Shown one piece after another: positions 1-8,544 of a DNA stretch of 64,000 nucleotides. The DNA lies in contig NC_014207.1 in assembly GCF_000093025.1 (NCBI RefSeq), positions 2,790,001-2,854,000 of the forward strand, given 5' to 3'. Positions within the stretch are counted from its first letter, which is position 1. Each line of letters begins with the position of its first letter. Both the position numbers and the translations under genes were made by a program. The DNA is from Methylotenera versatilis 301. GTDB taxonomy: Bacteria; Pseudomonadota; Gammaproteobacteria; Burkholderiales; Methylophilaceae. The notes under the pieces were generated by a model. The model saw only the letters and a list, made by a program, of their open reading frames with translations, had not been told where the DNA came from and did no database searches.

Positions 1-375
1 GGTTTAGGTTACATCACGCTCGGACAAAGCGCGACAACATTAAGTGGCGGTGAAGCTCAGCGCGTTAAACTTGCGCTAGAACTCAGTAAACGCGACACTG
101 GCCGCACTTTATACATTCTGGATGAACCCACCACTGGTTTACATTTTGCCGATATTCAACTATTGCTAGATGTGATTCATCGCCTAAGAGATGCGGGCAA
201 CACCATAGTGATTATTGAGCATAATCTAGACGTGATTAAAACTGCGGATTGGATTGTCGATATGGGACCTGAAGGTGGCGATGGCGGCGGCACTATTATT
301 GCAGAAGGTACGCCAGAACAAGTGGCCTTGAGCACAGAAAGCTATACGGCTAAATATCTCAAGGCGATGTTGTAA
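1..375 (+). CDS. uvrA: UvrA, excinuclease ABC subunit A (C-terminal 124 residues, 5' truncated by window)
   Basis: UvrA is the damage-recognition ATPase of nucleotide excision repair; it loads UvrB onto DNA lesions. Only the end of the second ABC ATPase domain is in the window, open from base 1. Visible are the ABC signature [12 protein letters not shown] (about codons 14-25), the Walker B stretch [11 protein letters not shown], and the switch histidine in IIEHNLDVI. The tail [17 protein letters not shown] is typical of UvrA C-termini. The gene ends with TAA at 373-375. The missing start and zinc-finger regions lie upstream of the window. Identification is secure. Confidence 0.97.
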   Translation, partial: GLGYITLGQSATTLSGGEAQRVKLALELSKRDTGRTLYILDEPTTGLHFADIQLLLDVIHRLRDAGNTIVIIEHNLDVIKTADWIVDMGPEGGDGGGTIIAEGTPEQVALSTESYTAKYLKAML

Positions 376-393
376 TTTGATTAAGAAATTTTT

Positions 394-618
394 ATGAAAA
401 TACCAAAAAAATATACAGGCATCCTATTTGCCTTCTTGATGTCTTTGCTCATGGCTTTCATCATGTCAGGCGTGTTAACCGCATTGTTTGCAGGTATTGA
501 TGCAAACTTCGCTTCGCACTGGATGAGTGCATTTATTCACGCGTTGCCTGTGGCATTTCCAGCCGTCTTAATTGTTGCACCTATCGTGAGAAGAATCGTC
601 GCAAGCCTTACTGAATAA
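394..618 (+). CDS. Small two-helix membrane protein, DUF2798-like
   Basis: A 74-residue protein with a short basic N-terminus (KIPKKY) and two hydrophobic helices, roughly residues 9-34 and 44-68. The loop between them contains HWMSAFIHALPVAFP. This pattern fits the small DUF2798 inner-membrane family, whose function is unknown. It starts 18 bases after uvrA, so it may be read through from it, although no role in repair is implied. No Shine-Dalgarno stronger than AAGAAATTT is seen. Family assignment is by eye and moderately sure. Confidence 0.75.
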   Translation: MKIPKKYTGILFAFLMSLLMAFIMSGVLTALFAGIDANFASHWMSAFIHALPVAFPAVLIVAPIVRRIVASLTE

Positions 619-621
619 AGT

Positions 622-1356
622 TTACGGCACCTCTGAAAAGCGCATTCTAGCTTGAATCGTAGCCGTTCTGCGGTTGAGGTATGAGGTTGATTTATGTGCA
701 TCGTAATAGCGCGGATTCGGAATCATGGCGGCCAGTTTTGCCGCTTGCGCGCTACTTAAGCCAGCCGCACTGGTTTTATAATAATGCCGCGATGCAGCTT
801 CTGCACCAAACACGCCATTACCCCATTCAATGATATTCAAGTAAATCTCTAAAATACGACGCTTGCTCAATACGTTTTCTAGCATCACCGTAATAAGCGC
901 TTCTTCACCTTTGCGCCAAGGTGTGCGTTTAGTGGATAAAAATAAATTCTTAGCAAGTTGCTGACTAATCGTTGAACCTCCCGCAACGATTTTGCCCTTT
1001 TTGAGATTTTTTGCGTAAGCTTTCTCGATGCCTTCCCAATCAAATCCTTCATGATCGACAAACTTTGCATCTTCGCTAGCGACAACAGCACGCTTCAGGT
1101 TGTTTGAGATTCTGGAATAATCCACCCACTGATATTTCAACTCTGCGTCAGGTTTTTCTTCTTGAATAATCTCTAAGCGATCCACCATAAAAGCGCTAGA
1201 CGACGGGTTGAATTTTATCCACCAACAAATGTGCAAAAAGATCCAAAGTTGATACAAAAAAAGTAGCATAAAAAACACTACCAAGCCTCGGGTAAAATAC
1301 CCGCCGAAGCCCAATGGTTGAGCACCCGGCCGATTATTCAGTAACCAATTTTTCAT
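622..1356 (-). CDS. mtgA: Monofunctional peptidoglycan glycosyltransferase MtgA
   Basis: Polymerises lipid II into glycan strands on the outer face of the inner membrane, without a transpeptidase domain. The 244-residue protein has one membrane helix (about residues 23-47) followed by a GT51 domain. The catalytic glutamate is E95 in ASEDAKF, and GGSTISQQLAKNLF (126-139) is the second GT51 signature. Length matches the MtgA family. It is the last gene of a leftward group rhodanese-aroE-mtgA, 30 bases after aroE. It ends 3 bases from the convergent end of the DUF2798 gene, with no obvious terminator between them. Confidence 0.95.
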   Translation of the reverse strand: MKNWLLNNRPGAQPLGFGGYFTRGLVVFFMLLFLYQLWIFLHICWWIKFNPSSSAFMVDRLEIIQEEKPDAELKYQWVDYSRISNNLKRAVVASEDAKFVDHEGFDWEGIEKAYAKNLKKGKIVAGGSTISQQLAKNLFLSTKRTPWRKGEEALITVMLENVLSKRRILEIYLNIIEWGNGVFGAEAASRHYYKTSAAGLSSAQAAKLAAMIPNPRYYDAHKSTSYLNRRTATIQARMRFSEVP

Positions 1357-1386
1357 TATTTTATATTTCTTCTAAACTAAAATTAG

Positions 1387-2211
1387 TTAAGCCAAATTTC
1401 TAATTTTTTTAATCACACTTTGCGTTTCAGGCCGCACACCACGCCAAAGATAAAATGCCTCAGCCGCTTGCTCAACCAGCATACCAAGTCCATCCGCCAC
1501 TTGTGCGCCACTTTCCCTTGCTTGCTTCATAAAAGGTGTTTCACGGCCGTACATCATGTCGTAAGCCAAGCAACCTTTAGCGAAGATGGTGTTGGGGATA
1601 GGTAGAGCTGTATCGGTTAAACCTGTGGAGGTGGCATTGATAATAATGTCAAATTGTTGATCTGCTAAATCTTCAAAAGCTTTGGCATTCAAAAAATAAG
1701 AGCGACTTTCATTTTTTTTCTCCACTTTCTTTTGCATACTGCTCGCTTTTTCCAATGTACGGTTTGCTATGACTAACAAAGTTGGTGACTCTTCCAGCAA
1801 TGGATGTAACACACCTTCTGCTGCGCCACCAGCACCTAATAGGAGCAATCGCTTATTGGCAATATTTATACCAAAATTTTGCTTAATGTCGCGGACCAAG
1901 CCCAATCCATCTGTGTTATCTCCGCGAATTTCTGCACCCAAAAATCTCAGCGTATTAACTGCACCTGCATCTAACGCACGATTACTAGGTAAAACCATGT
2001 CAAACGCCTCAAACTTAAAAGGCACAGTGACATTCGCCCCTTTGTAGCCTTTGGAGATTAAATCTCGAACTGTCACTTCAAAACCATCAAGCGGCGCTAA
2101 TATGCGCTCATAACTAATATCTTGATTAGTCTGCTCAGCAAAAGCCGCATGTATCAGCGGTGATTTACTGTGTGCAATCGGGTTGCCTATCACAGCATAC
2201 TTGTCAGTCAT
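1387..2211 (-). CDS. aroE: Shikimate 5-dehydrogenase AroE
   Basis: Reduces 3-dehydroshikimate to shikimate with NADPH in aromatic amino acid synthesis. The 274 residues show the substrate motif IAHSKSP (12-18), the catalytic lysine K66 in NVTVPFKF with its partner D101 in GDNTDG, and the dinucleotide loop GAGGAAEG (126-133). Full length for the family. Its start lies 3 bases after the stop of the upstream rhodanese gene, so the two are almost certainly co-transcribed. The other shikimate genes in the window, aroK and aroB, are in a separate block near 15.6-17.2 kb. Confidence 0.97.
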   Translation of the reverse strand: MTDKYAVIGNPIAHSKSPLIHAAFAEQTNQDISYERILAPLDGFEVTVRDLISKGYKGANVTVPFKFEAFDMVLPSNRALDAGAVNTLRFLGAEIRGDNTDGLGLVRDIKQNFGINIANKRLLLLGAGGAAEGVLHPLLEESPTLLVIANRTLEKASSMQKKVEKKNESRSYFLNAKAFEDLADQQFDIIINATSTGLTDTALPIPNTIFAKGCLAYDMMYGRETPFMKQARESGAQVADGLGMLVEQAAEAFYLWRGVRPETQSVIKKIRNLA

Positions 2212-2214
2212 TAT

Positions 2215-2664
2215 TTAGTTAGTCCAAGGCAAGCCAGCATGTTTCCAGCCGTTAATCAGAGTGCGTTGTTTTAGTTCGTTTGCTTCACCCTCAAAGCCTT
2301 CTAGCATATTGTAAGCTTTATCAAAACCAAGTTGCTCAGCTAACACTGCCGCATTGTGCGAGCGCCCACCCGTGCGGCACATAAATATCACTGTGAGGTT
2401 TTTATCAACCTTATCAGCAAGCTGCTTTGCGAAATCTTGATTTTTTACCATACCTGGATAAGTTGCCCACTCTATACTCATGGCATTGGGCACTCGACCA
2501 ACCAACTCTAACTCTGCTTGCGTGCGCACATCTACCAAGACAACCTCAGGGCTCTCTTGTAATAGCTCAAATGTCTCACGTGGCGTCAACGCCCCTGCAT
2601 AAGGAAAGCTGTTATCAGTAGCGCGCTTTTGCGCTAACTGTAAAATTGCATCTACATTACTCAT
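2215..2664 (-). CDS. Rhodanese-like sulfurtransferase domain protein
   Basis: A single-domain rhodanese, 149 residues from the ATG at 2664. That start is preferred over an upstream GTG at 2673 because AAGGTG lies 6 bases before it. The active-site loop is MCRTGGRS, with the candidate persulfide cysteine at residue 96. LVDVRTQAELELVG is the usual first rhodanese motif, and there is no signal peptide. It is the first gene of the leftward aroE-mtgA group. The substrate cannot be read from the sequence. Such proteins move sulfur or act as stress-related sulfurtransferases. Confidence 0.9.
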   Translation of the reverse strand: MSNVDAILQLAQKRATDNSFPYAGALTPRETFELLQESPEVVLVDVRTQAELELVGRVPNAMSIEWATYPGMVKNQDFAKQLADKVDKNLTVIFMCRTGGRSHNAAVLAEQLGFDKAYNMLEGFEGEANELKQRTLINGWKHAGLPWTN

Positions 2665-2822
2665 GTGAATCACCTTATTAAATAGTTTTGCTGTTCTTTA
2701 TTTCGAATCATGCGCTTTATCAAATTTCAACAATTTTACACTCGAAATTCTTAGCAATAATTTCCGTAAAGTATATCTGTAAAATCGTGAAAATATCCAC
2801 GCACCAACACAGCTAGCTACGC

Positions 2823-2837
2823 GCACTGATATTGTGC
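2823..2837. promoter_or_regulatory. NtrC binding site, distal
   Basis: The dyad GCAC-N7-GTGC matches the core of the classic NtrC enhancer sites. Its centre lies 31 bases from the centre of a second identical-format site at 2854-2868, about three helical turns, as expected for cooperative binding of NtrC dimers. It lies upstream of the sigma-54 promoter of glnA. Confidence 0.75.
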
Positions 2838-2853
2838 ATCAATTATACAAATC

Positions 2854-2868
2854 GCACGTTTTTGGTGC
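2854..2868. promoter_or_regulatory. NtrC binding site, proximal
   Basis: A second GCAC-N7-GTGC dyad on the same helical face as the distal site. Its centre is about 68 bases upstream of the -24 element of the sigma-54 promoter, the usual enhancer range. Two phased sites plus -24/-12 elements make nitrogen control of glnA by the NtrB-NtrC pair at 5280-7804 very likely. Confidence 0.78.
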
Positions 2869-2928
2869 TTCATTTTAGATTGGATTTTAACACTTCTTTA
2901 AAAAAGCCGTTGTTTGGTCTTTTCAGAA

Positions 2929-2944
2929 TGGCACGTTTCCTGCT
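2929..2944 (+). promoter_or_regulatory. Sigma-54 promoter of glnA
   Basis: TGGCACGTTTCCTGCT has the invariant GG at -24 and GC at -12 with correct spacing (TGGCAC-N5-YTGCW). It is 78 bases upstream of the glnA start codon, leaving a leader of roughly 65 bases. Confidence 0.85.
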
Positions 2945-3021
2945 AATCTACTGAGTTGAATTATTTTGTTTTTTTGTTTTGTAAGTTTAATCCTAACCCA
3001 CACCACCAATAGGAGATTCTG

Positions 3022-4431
3022 ATGTCAGTGGCTAATGTAATGAAAATGGTAAAAGAAAACGACATTAAATTTGTTGATTTTCGTTTTACTGATACTCGCG
3101 GTAAAGAACAACACGTCACCGTGCCTGTTTCACATTTTGACGAATCAAAATTTACAGAAGGCCACGCTTTTGACGGTTCTTCAATCGCAGGTTGGAAAGG
3201 TATTCAAGCATCAGACATGCAATTGATGCCAGATGCATCAACAGCAAATATCGACCCATTCATGGACGAGCCAACACTTATTTTAACTTGTGATGTTGTT
3301 GACCCAACTGATGGTAAAGGTTACGAACGTGACCCACGTAGCTTAGCTAAACGTGCTGAAGCCTACTTAAAATCAACTGGTTTAGGCGATACCGCTTACT
3401 TCGGTCCAGAGCCAGAATTCTTCATTTTTGACAGCATCCAATGGGATGTTGCAATGAACGGCAGTTCAGTGCGCATCAATTCAGAAGAAGGCGCTTGGGC
3501 ATCTGGTGAGAAATTTGAAGGCGGCAATACTGGCCACCGTCCAGGTGTTAAAGGCGGTTATTTCCCAGTGCCTCCAGTCGATTCATTGCATGACATCCGT
3601 TCAGCAATGTGTATGACTTTAGAAGCAATGGGCGTGCCTGTTGAAGTGCACCACCATGAAGTTGCAACTGCTGGCCAATGTGAAATTGGTACTAAATTCA
3701 GCACCTTAACGCAACGTGCTGACTGGACTCAAATCCAAAAATACGTAATTCTGAACACAGCTCACGCTTACGGCAAAACTGCTACATTTATGCCAAAACC
3801 ATTCGCAGGCGATAACGGTTCAGGTATGCACGTTCACCAATCAGTTTGGAAAGATGGCAAAAACTTGTTCGCAGGTAATGGCTATGCTGGTTTGAGTGAG
3901 TTCGCGCTTTACTACATCGGCGGTATCATTAAACACGCTAAAGCATTGAACGCGATTACTAACCCAGGTACAAACTCATACAAACGTCTAGTGCCGCATT
4001 ACGAAGCGCCAGTTAAATTAGCTTACTCAGCTAAAAACCGTTCAGCTTCTATCCGTATTCCTTTTGTGCATTCTGACAAAGGTCGCCGTGTTGAAGCGCG
4101 CTTCCCAGATCCAATTGCTAACCCATACTTAGCGTTCTCTGCATTGCTAATGGCTGGTCTAGATGGCGTTCAAAACAAGATTCACCCAGGTGAGCCTGCG
4201 ACTAAAGACTTGTACCATCTTCCACCAGAAGAAGATGCACAAATCCCAACAGTATGTGCATCACTAGAAGAAGCGCTTTCTGAATTAGACAAAGATCGCG
4301 AATTCTTAACTAAAGGTGGCGTATTCACTAACGACTGGATTGACGCTTACATTGGTTTGAAAATGGAAGAAGTGAATAAAGTACGTATGACACCGCACCC
4401 AGTAGAGTTTGGTTTGTACTACTCTTGCTAA
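3022..4431 (+). CDS. glnA: Glutamine synthetase type I, GlnA
   Basis: Makes glutamine from glutamate, ammonia and ATP as a cytoplasmic dodecamer; it is the main ammonia-assimilation enzyme. The 469 residues match the class I-beta length. Visible are the beta-grasp domain, [10 protein letters not shown] (metal and ATP site), [10 protein letters not shown], and the adenylylation tyrosine Y398 in DLYHLPPEE, so control by a GlnE-type adenylyltransferase is expected. AGGAG lies 7 bases before the ATG. It has its own sigma-54 promoter and NtrC sites upstream and a strong terminator after it (4483-4512), so it is probably transcribed alone. Confidence 0.99.
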   Translation: MSVANVMKMVKENDIKFVDFRFTDTRGKEQHVTVPVSHFDESKFTEGHAFDGSSIAGWKGIQASDMQLMPDASTANIDPFMDEPTLILTCDVVDPTDGKGYERDPRSLAKRAEAYLKSTGLGDTAYFGPEPEFFIFDSIQWDVAMNGSSVRINSEEGAWASGEKFEGGNTGHRPGVKGGYFPVPPVDSLHDIRSAMCMTLEAMGVPVEVHHHEVATAGQCEIGTKFSTLTQRADWTQIQKYVILNTAHAYGKTATFMPKPFAGDNGSGMHVHQSVWKDGKNLFAGNGYAGLSEFALYYIGGIIKHAKALNAITNPGTNSYKRLVPHYEAPVKLAYSAKNRSASIRIPFVHSDKGRRVEARFPDPIANPYLAFSALLMAGLDGVQNKIHPGEPATKDLYHLPPEEDAQIPTVCASLEEALSELDKDREFLTKGGVFTNDWIDAYIGLKMEEVNKVRMTPHPVEFGLYYSC

Positions 4432-4482
4432 GCTAAATTCCTTCAAAGTTAATTTTTAACTAGCAGTTGAATTATAAGCAGT

Positions 4483-4512
4483 AAAAAAAGGGGCGATTTC
4501 CGCCCCTTTTTT
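4483..4512 (+). terminator. Rho-independent terminator of glnA
   Basis: Stem AGGGGCG / CGCCCCT with loop ATTTC, flanked by a run of A on the left and six T on the right. The symmetry means it can also act on the other strand. Confidence 0.92.
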
Positions 4513-4599
4513 CATTTATACATGAGGTCAACCTTTAGCCTCTGCCATGCGTTTTCTAAGCACATTGCCTAACTTGGCTAACTCTACTAAACTATTGTT

Positions 4600-5106
4600 A
4601 TGAAAAAAATTCTGTCTTTAGTCACACTCGTTATTATCGCGTTTTCCAGTAACGCTATTGCTGAAATATATAAGCGTGTAGATGCGGATGGGCGCATTAC
4701 TTACTCCAATATCAAGACAAAAGGCGCAACCCGTTTAGAGTTTGACCCTGACGCGAATACGATTGTAAATGACCGTCCTAAAAGCACAGGCGGTTCCTCT
4801 AATAACAAACGCTCAGCTACCCCTGAAGGCTTTCCAAAAGTTGATAAGCAGACACAAAATCAACGAGATGGTAAACGCCAAGAGATTTTACAAAATGAGC
4901 TTGATTCTGAAAAAGCCGCTTTAGAAGAAGCCAAAAAAGCTTATGCTGAAGGTGAAGCTAAGCCAGAGATATACAAAACAGCCAACGGCGCCACTATGCG
5001 CAACGTGCCTAAATTCCAAGAAAAAATGAAAAGCTTACAAGACGATGTAGATAGTCATGAAAACAACATCAAGCTACTGCAAAAAGAGTTAGATAATCTG
5101 CATTAA
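4600..5106 (+). CDS. Periplasmic DUF4124-domain protein with coiled-coil tail
   Basis: A 168-residue secreted protein. Signal peptide is residues 1-21, ending SNAIA. Next comes a short DUF4124 domain (EIYKRVDADGRITYSN), a low-complexity linker rich in Ser, Asn and Lys, and a charged coiled coil from about residue 95 to the end (ELDSEKAALEEAKKAY). DUF4124 proteins are common envelope proteins of beta- and gammaproteobacteria with no settled function. It sits alone between the glnA terminator and ntrB. A second DUF4124 protein of similar design is at 50064-50705. Confidence 0.85.
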   Translation: MKKILSLVTLVIIAFSSNAIAEIYKRVDADGRITYSNIKTKGATRLEFDPDANTIVNDRPKSTGGSSNNKRSATPEGFPKVDKQTQNQRDGKRQEILQNELDSEKAALEEAKKAYAEGEAKPEIYKTANGATMRNVPKFQEKMKSLQDDVDSHENNIKLLQKELDNLH

Positions 5107-5155
5107 ACCAGTCAATAATAAGCTTTTTAAGCATCATTTATTAGCCATTAAAATT

Positions 5156-5192
5156 AAAGATAGGCCTAGCTGCAAAGTTGGTCTATCTTTTG
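5156..5192 (+). terminator. Probable terminator after the DUF4124 gene
   Basis: Imperfect stem AAAGATAGGCC / GGTCTATCTTT with a loop of about 13 bases. It ends in a short T-rich stretch. Separates the DUF4124 gene from ntrB. Confidence 0.6.
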
Positions 5193-5279
5193 CTTAGTCA
5201 TAGTATCATCATTGAAAACTCGTTTAGATAAACACTAAATTCAATATAACTATGATTCAAATTTAATGGTCCAAATTTA

Positions 5280-6374
5280 ATGGTTCAACCCACACCAAAT
5301 CATTTCTCCGGCTTAGAGCACTTAGCAACCGCCATCATACTGTTAGACGAAAATCGTCGCGTGGTTTATATCAACCCCGGCGCAGAAATCATCTTTGCGT
5401 TTAGTGCAACGCATGTGACTGGCATGCTGATTAGCGACGTGTTTCCTGATTGCGAAATTTTAATGTCTGCCATTAAAAATGCGATTCAGCAACAAAGCCC
5501 ATTTAGAGAGCACGAATTTACCATCACCACTAATCGGCATAACTCGTTTGCGGTTACTTGCACGGCAACACCTATTGATTCGCCCAAGGCATGCTTAATA
5601 CTTGAGTTTCAGCAAATGGATGCGCAACTCCGCATCGCGCGTGAAGAGCGTATGTTGATTCAGCAGCAAGCCAATGCAGAGTTGCTGCGCAACCTTGCTC
5701 ATGAAATTCGCAATCCACTTGGCGGTCTACGTGGTGCAGCACAACTACTAGAACACGAACTGCCGTCTCCAAGCTTACGTGAGTACACGCAAGTGATTAT
5801 AAAAGAGGCTGATCGCTTGCAATCACTAATGGATAGATTGCTGATACCGCATCGTGCACCAAAATATCAACCGACCAATATTCATGAAGTACTTGAGCGC
5901 GTGCGCAGCTTGTTATTAGCCGAAACACCAAAAACCGTACTGATTAAACGCGACTATGATTTAAGTCTGCCCGAACTCATTGGTGACCGTGAGAAACTGA
6001 TACAAGCGGTACTAAATATTGCTCGAAATGCCGTGCAAGCGATGCAATCACACCATACAGCTGGCAGCCAAATCACCTTTAGAACACGCGCTGAACGTCA
6101 GGTAACATTGGCGAGAAAACGCTATCGTGTCGCCATTAAATTAGAAATCACTGATAACGGCCCAGGCATCCCTGTAGACATTCGTGACCGTATTTTTTAC
6201 CCGCTAGTATCAGGGAGTGAAGGCGGCTCGGGGCTGGGCTTAACGCTTGCGCAAACATTCATTACCCAGCACCACGGTATGATTGAATGCGAAAGCGTAC
6301 CTGGCAACACCTGCTTTACGATTCTATTGCCAATTGAAACAACAGCCATTAAATCTAGTGTAGTAAAACAGTAA
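5280..6374 (+). CDS. ntrB: Nitrogen-regulation sensor kinase NtrB (GlnL)
   Basis: Cytoplasmic histidine kinase that phosphorylates NtrC under nitrogen limitation and dephosphorylates it when bound by PII. The 364 residues contain a PAS domain (about 8-110), the H-box NLAHEIRNPLGG with phosphorylated H141, an N-box around LNIARNAVQAM, and G-boxes DNGPGIP and GGSGLGLTLAQ. There are no membrane segments, as expected for NtrB. An ATG 15 bases upstream runs into TAA, so 5280 is the start. ntrC follows after 41 bases. Confidence 0.96.
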   Translation: MVQPTPNHFSGLEHLATAIILLDENRRVVYINPGAEIIFAFSATHVTGMLISDVFPDCEILMSAIKNAIQQQSPFREHEFTITTNRHNSFAVTCTATPIDSPKACLILEFQQMDAQLRIAREERMLIQQQANAELLRNLAHEIRNPLGGLRGAAQLLEHELPSPSLREYTQVIIKEADRLQSLMDRLLIPHRAPKYQPTNIHEVLERVRSLLLAETPKTVLIKRDYDLSLPELIGDREKLIQAVLNIARNAVQAMQSHHTAGSQITFRTRAERQVTLARKRYRVAIKLEITDNGPGIPVDIRDRIFYPLVSGSEGGSGLGLTLAQTFITQHHGMIECESVPGNTCFTILLPIETTAIKSSVVKQ

Positions 6375-6415
6375 ACATACGCAATAAAGTTAAATTTTAG
6401 AATATTGAGATAACA

Positions 6416-7804
6416 ATGAAACCAATCTGGATCATCGACGACGACAAATCTATACGCTGGGTGTTTGAAAAAGCCCTAGCACGTACGGATTTAGAATTTA
6501 AAACCTTTTCTTCCGTCGCAGAAGCACTCAATGCCTTAGAGCGCGAACAACCACAAGTTGTGGTGAGTGATATACGCATGCCGAATGGTTCTGGCTTAGA
6601 TTTTTTAAGTGAAATCAAACAGAAATTTCCTGACATTCCCGTCATCATCATGACTGCCTATTCAGACTTAGAAAGTGCTGTAGCAGCCTTTCAAGGTGGT
6701 GCATTCGAGTATTTAGCCAAACCTTTTGACGTCGATCAGGCGATTGATGTCATTAAACGTGCCGTTGATGAAAGCACAAGGCAAGCGCCTGAGAGTATTG
6801 CCATCGAGGCAACGCCTGAGATTATTGGTCAAGCACCAGCCATGCAAGAGGTTTTTAGAGCCATAGGGCGATTAAGTAGGTCGCACGCGACCGTACTTAT
6901 CAATGGCGAATCTGGCAGCGGTAAAGAGCTTGTAGCGCGCGCCTTGCATCGCCACAGCCCAAGAGGTGATAAACCATTTATTGCGATTAACACCGCAGCT
7001 ATTCCAAAAGACTTACTTGAATCTGAATTATTTGGTCACGAGCGCGGCGCGTTTACAGGCGCACAAGCCGCCAGACGTGGCAGATTCGAACAAGCCGATA
7101 CAGGCACACTGTTTTTAGATGAAATTGGTGACATGCCGCCAGACCTACAAACACGACTTTTACGCGTATTAAGTGATGGGCAATTCTACCGCGTCGGCGG
7201 GCATCAACCCATTAAAGTGAATGTACGCATCATCGCCGCAACCCATCAGGATTTAGAAGAGCGCGTTAAAAACGGCTTATTTCGTGAAGACTTGTTTCAC
7301 CGCTTAAATGTCATCCGCCTAAGATTACCCGCACTGCGCGAGCGTCGCGAAGATATACCCTTACTCATCAAACATTTCTTACAACACAGCGCCACAGAGT
7401 TAGGTGTAGAAACAAAACAACCATCAGCTGCGGCACTAAAATATTTAAGCGCCGTCAACTGGAGCGGCAATGTGCGCCAATTAGAAAACGTATGCCATTG
7501 GCTTACCGTCATGGCACCAGGTCAAAATATTGATATTGCAGACCTACCGCCTGAACTTAAAGAAGATAGCAGCAAATCAACTGCTGCACTTTCATGGCAA
7601 GATGCACTGGCCGCCGAAGTAATGGACGCACTAACTCGAGACGAGCAAAACATACTAGAAACCCGCACCAACATATTTGAGCGGATATTAATTGTAAAAG
7701 CGCTGGAACACACACATGGGCGTCGGATAGAAGCTGCCAATCAATTAGGCATGGGGCGCAACACACTTACACGCAAGATTCAAGAGTTAGGGATAGAAGA
7801 GTAA
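6416..7804 (+). CDS. ntrC: Nitrogen-regulation response regulator NtrC (GlnG)
   Basis: Sigma-54 activator of nitrogen-limitation promoters, predicted to bind the two sites upstream of glnA in this window. The 462 residues hold a receiver domain with phosphoacceptor D52 (VVVSDIRMP) and an AAA+ domain with Walker A GESGSGKE (164-171) and the sigma-54 contact loop GAFTGA (211-216). A Fis-type helix-turn-helix at the C-terminus ends in [15 protein letters not shown]. All key residues are intact and the length is normal. Co-transcribed with ntrB. Confidence 0.97.
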   Translation: MKPIWIIDDDKSIRWVFEKALARTDLEFKTFSSVAEALNALEREQPQVVVSDIRMPNGSGLDFLSEIKQKFPDIPVIIMTAYSDLESAVAAFQGGAFEYLAKPFDVDQAIDVIKRAVDESTRQAPESIAIEATPEIIGQAPAMQEVFRAIGRLSRSHATVLINGESGSGKELVARALHRHSPRGDKPFIAINTAAIPKDLLESELFGHERGAFTGAQAARRGRFEQADTGTLFLDEIGDMPPDLQTRLLRVLSDGQFYRVGGHQPIKVNVRIIAATHQDLEERVKNGLFREDLFHRLNVIRLRLPALRERREDIPLLIKHFLQHSATELGVETKQPSAAALKYLSAVNWSGNVRQLENVCHWLTVMAPGQNIDIADLPPELKEDSSKSTAALSWQDALAAEVMDALTRDEQNILETRTNIFERILIVKALEHTHGRRIEAANQLGMGRNTLTRKIQELGIEE

Positions 7805-7849
7805 CATTATTGAGACCATTCACCTGGATACAATGTTAAAAATTTGAAT

Positions 7850-7875
7850 GGTGGCTTGCGTAAGCGTGAGCCACC
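7850..7875. terminator. Hairpin after ntrC, possible terminator
   Basis: Stem GGTGGCT / AGCCACC around a 12-base loop, 46 bases after the ntrC stop. There is no T-run after it, so it may be a 3'-end stabiliser or a rho-dependent site. Confidence 0.45.
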
Positions 7876-7899
7876 ACCCCTAAAATAGCTTCTCTAGAA

Positions 7900-8121
7900 T
7901 TAAATCTTAATCGCGTTTACTCTGTTAATTGGAAATGAATCGGCTTTATTAGCATCTATCCTATTCACAAAAAACACTTGAGCTAACCGTGAGTCTTGCA
8001 GAGCGCTTCCAAAGAAATTGTTGGCAGCGTGAAATGTATCGCCTTCAAAAAGAATGAGCGTGTTGTAAACATTATTGATTCTCACCACCTCATCAAACAT
8101 GCTGTGAAAACTTGTATCCAT
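7900..8121 (-). pseudogene. C-terminal remnant of an unidentified enzyme-like gene (possibly DUF6445/oxygenase-like)
   Basis: Up to 73 codons, open to its stop at 7900, with no ribosome site and no family-length N-terminus. The text reads FDEVVRINNVYNTLILFEGD, then TFHAANNFFG and RLAQVFFVNRID. This resembles the end of DUF6445-type proteins (cupin or 2-oxoglutarate-oxygenase-like), but that call is tentative. Homology to the integrase remnant begins at 8124 on the other strand, so the gene was cut where the older element was deleted. It is the left edge of the accessory island. Confidence 0.45.
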
Positions 8122-8123
8122 AT

Positions 8124-8459
8124 GGTAAACCTAATGACTATTTATTTTTACCCGAAATGGCGAAACGCAGAGATCACGCATTGCGATACTTAGGTTTTTT
8201 ATTTAGTTGGGTACTGGATAAAGCAAATCTTAAGTTTGGAGCAAAAGTACAGACTAGAACATTGTATTGTTTGAGGCACACAGCTATTACTTATAGGCTT
8301 CTGTATGGTGAAGGAGTTGATCTTCTAACACTTGCTAAGAATGCTCGCACATCAGTCAATATGATTGAACGGCATTATGCATCTACTCTCAATGGTGAAA
8401 TGAATATTGGATTACTGCATAGTAAGCGCGTAAGAAAATCAAATACTAGCGGAAAATAA
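8124..8459 (+). pseudogene. 3' fragment of a second tyrosine integrase (older element)
   Basis: Matches residues 306 to about 411 of the complete integrase at 11456-12706, beginning abruptly at GGTAAACCTAATGAC. It keeps box II (YCLRHT) and the nucleophile tyrosine (IERHY) but has lost the N-terminal DNA-binding and core domains and the first catalytic arginine. The protein is almost the same as the intact copy, while many third codon positions differ. It is therefore the end of a separate, related integrase and not a recent duplicate. A terminator and a porin body follow in the same order as in the intact element. Confidence 0.88.
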
Positions 8460-8483
8460 AAAACGGCATCCGAAGATGCCGTT
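8455..8483 (-). terminator. Terminator of the older porin body
   Basis: Read on the minus strand: perfect stem AACGGCATC, loop TTCG, GATGCCGTT, then a T-rich run. It lies between the convergent integrase fragment and porin body. A near copy is at 12707-12734. Confidence 0.85.
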
Positions 8484-8497
8484 CTATTTGTTACTTT

Positions 8498-8539
8498 AAG
8501 CTTAAATTAAGCTTCTAAATTAACAGGGTTAACCCTGTT
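8498..8539. repeat. Twin palindromes between integrase and porin 3' ends (copy 1)
   Basis: AAGCTTAA-A-TTAAGCTT (8498-8514) is followed by the perfect 18-base palindrome AACAGGGTTAACCCTGTT (8522-8539), ending 5 bases beyond the porin stop codon. The whole block is almost unchanged at 12748-12788. Possible roles are mRNA 3' protection or protein binding. Confidence 0.7.
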
Positions 8540-8544
8540 TAATC

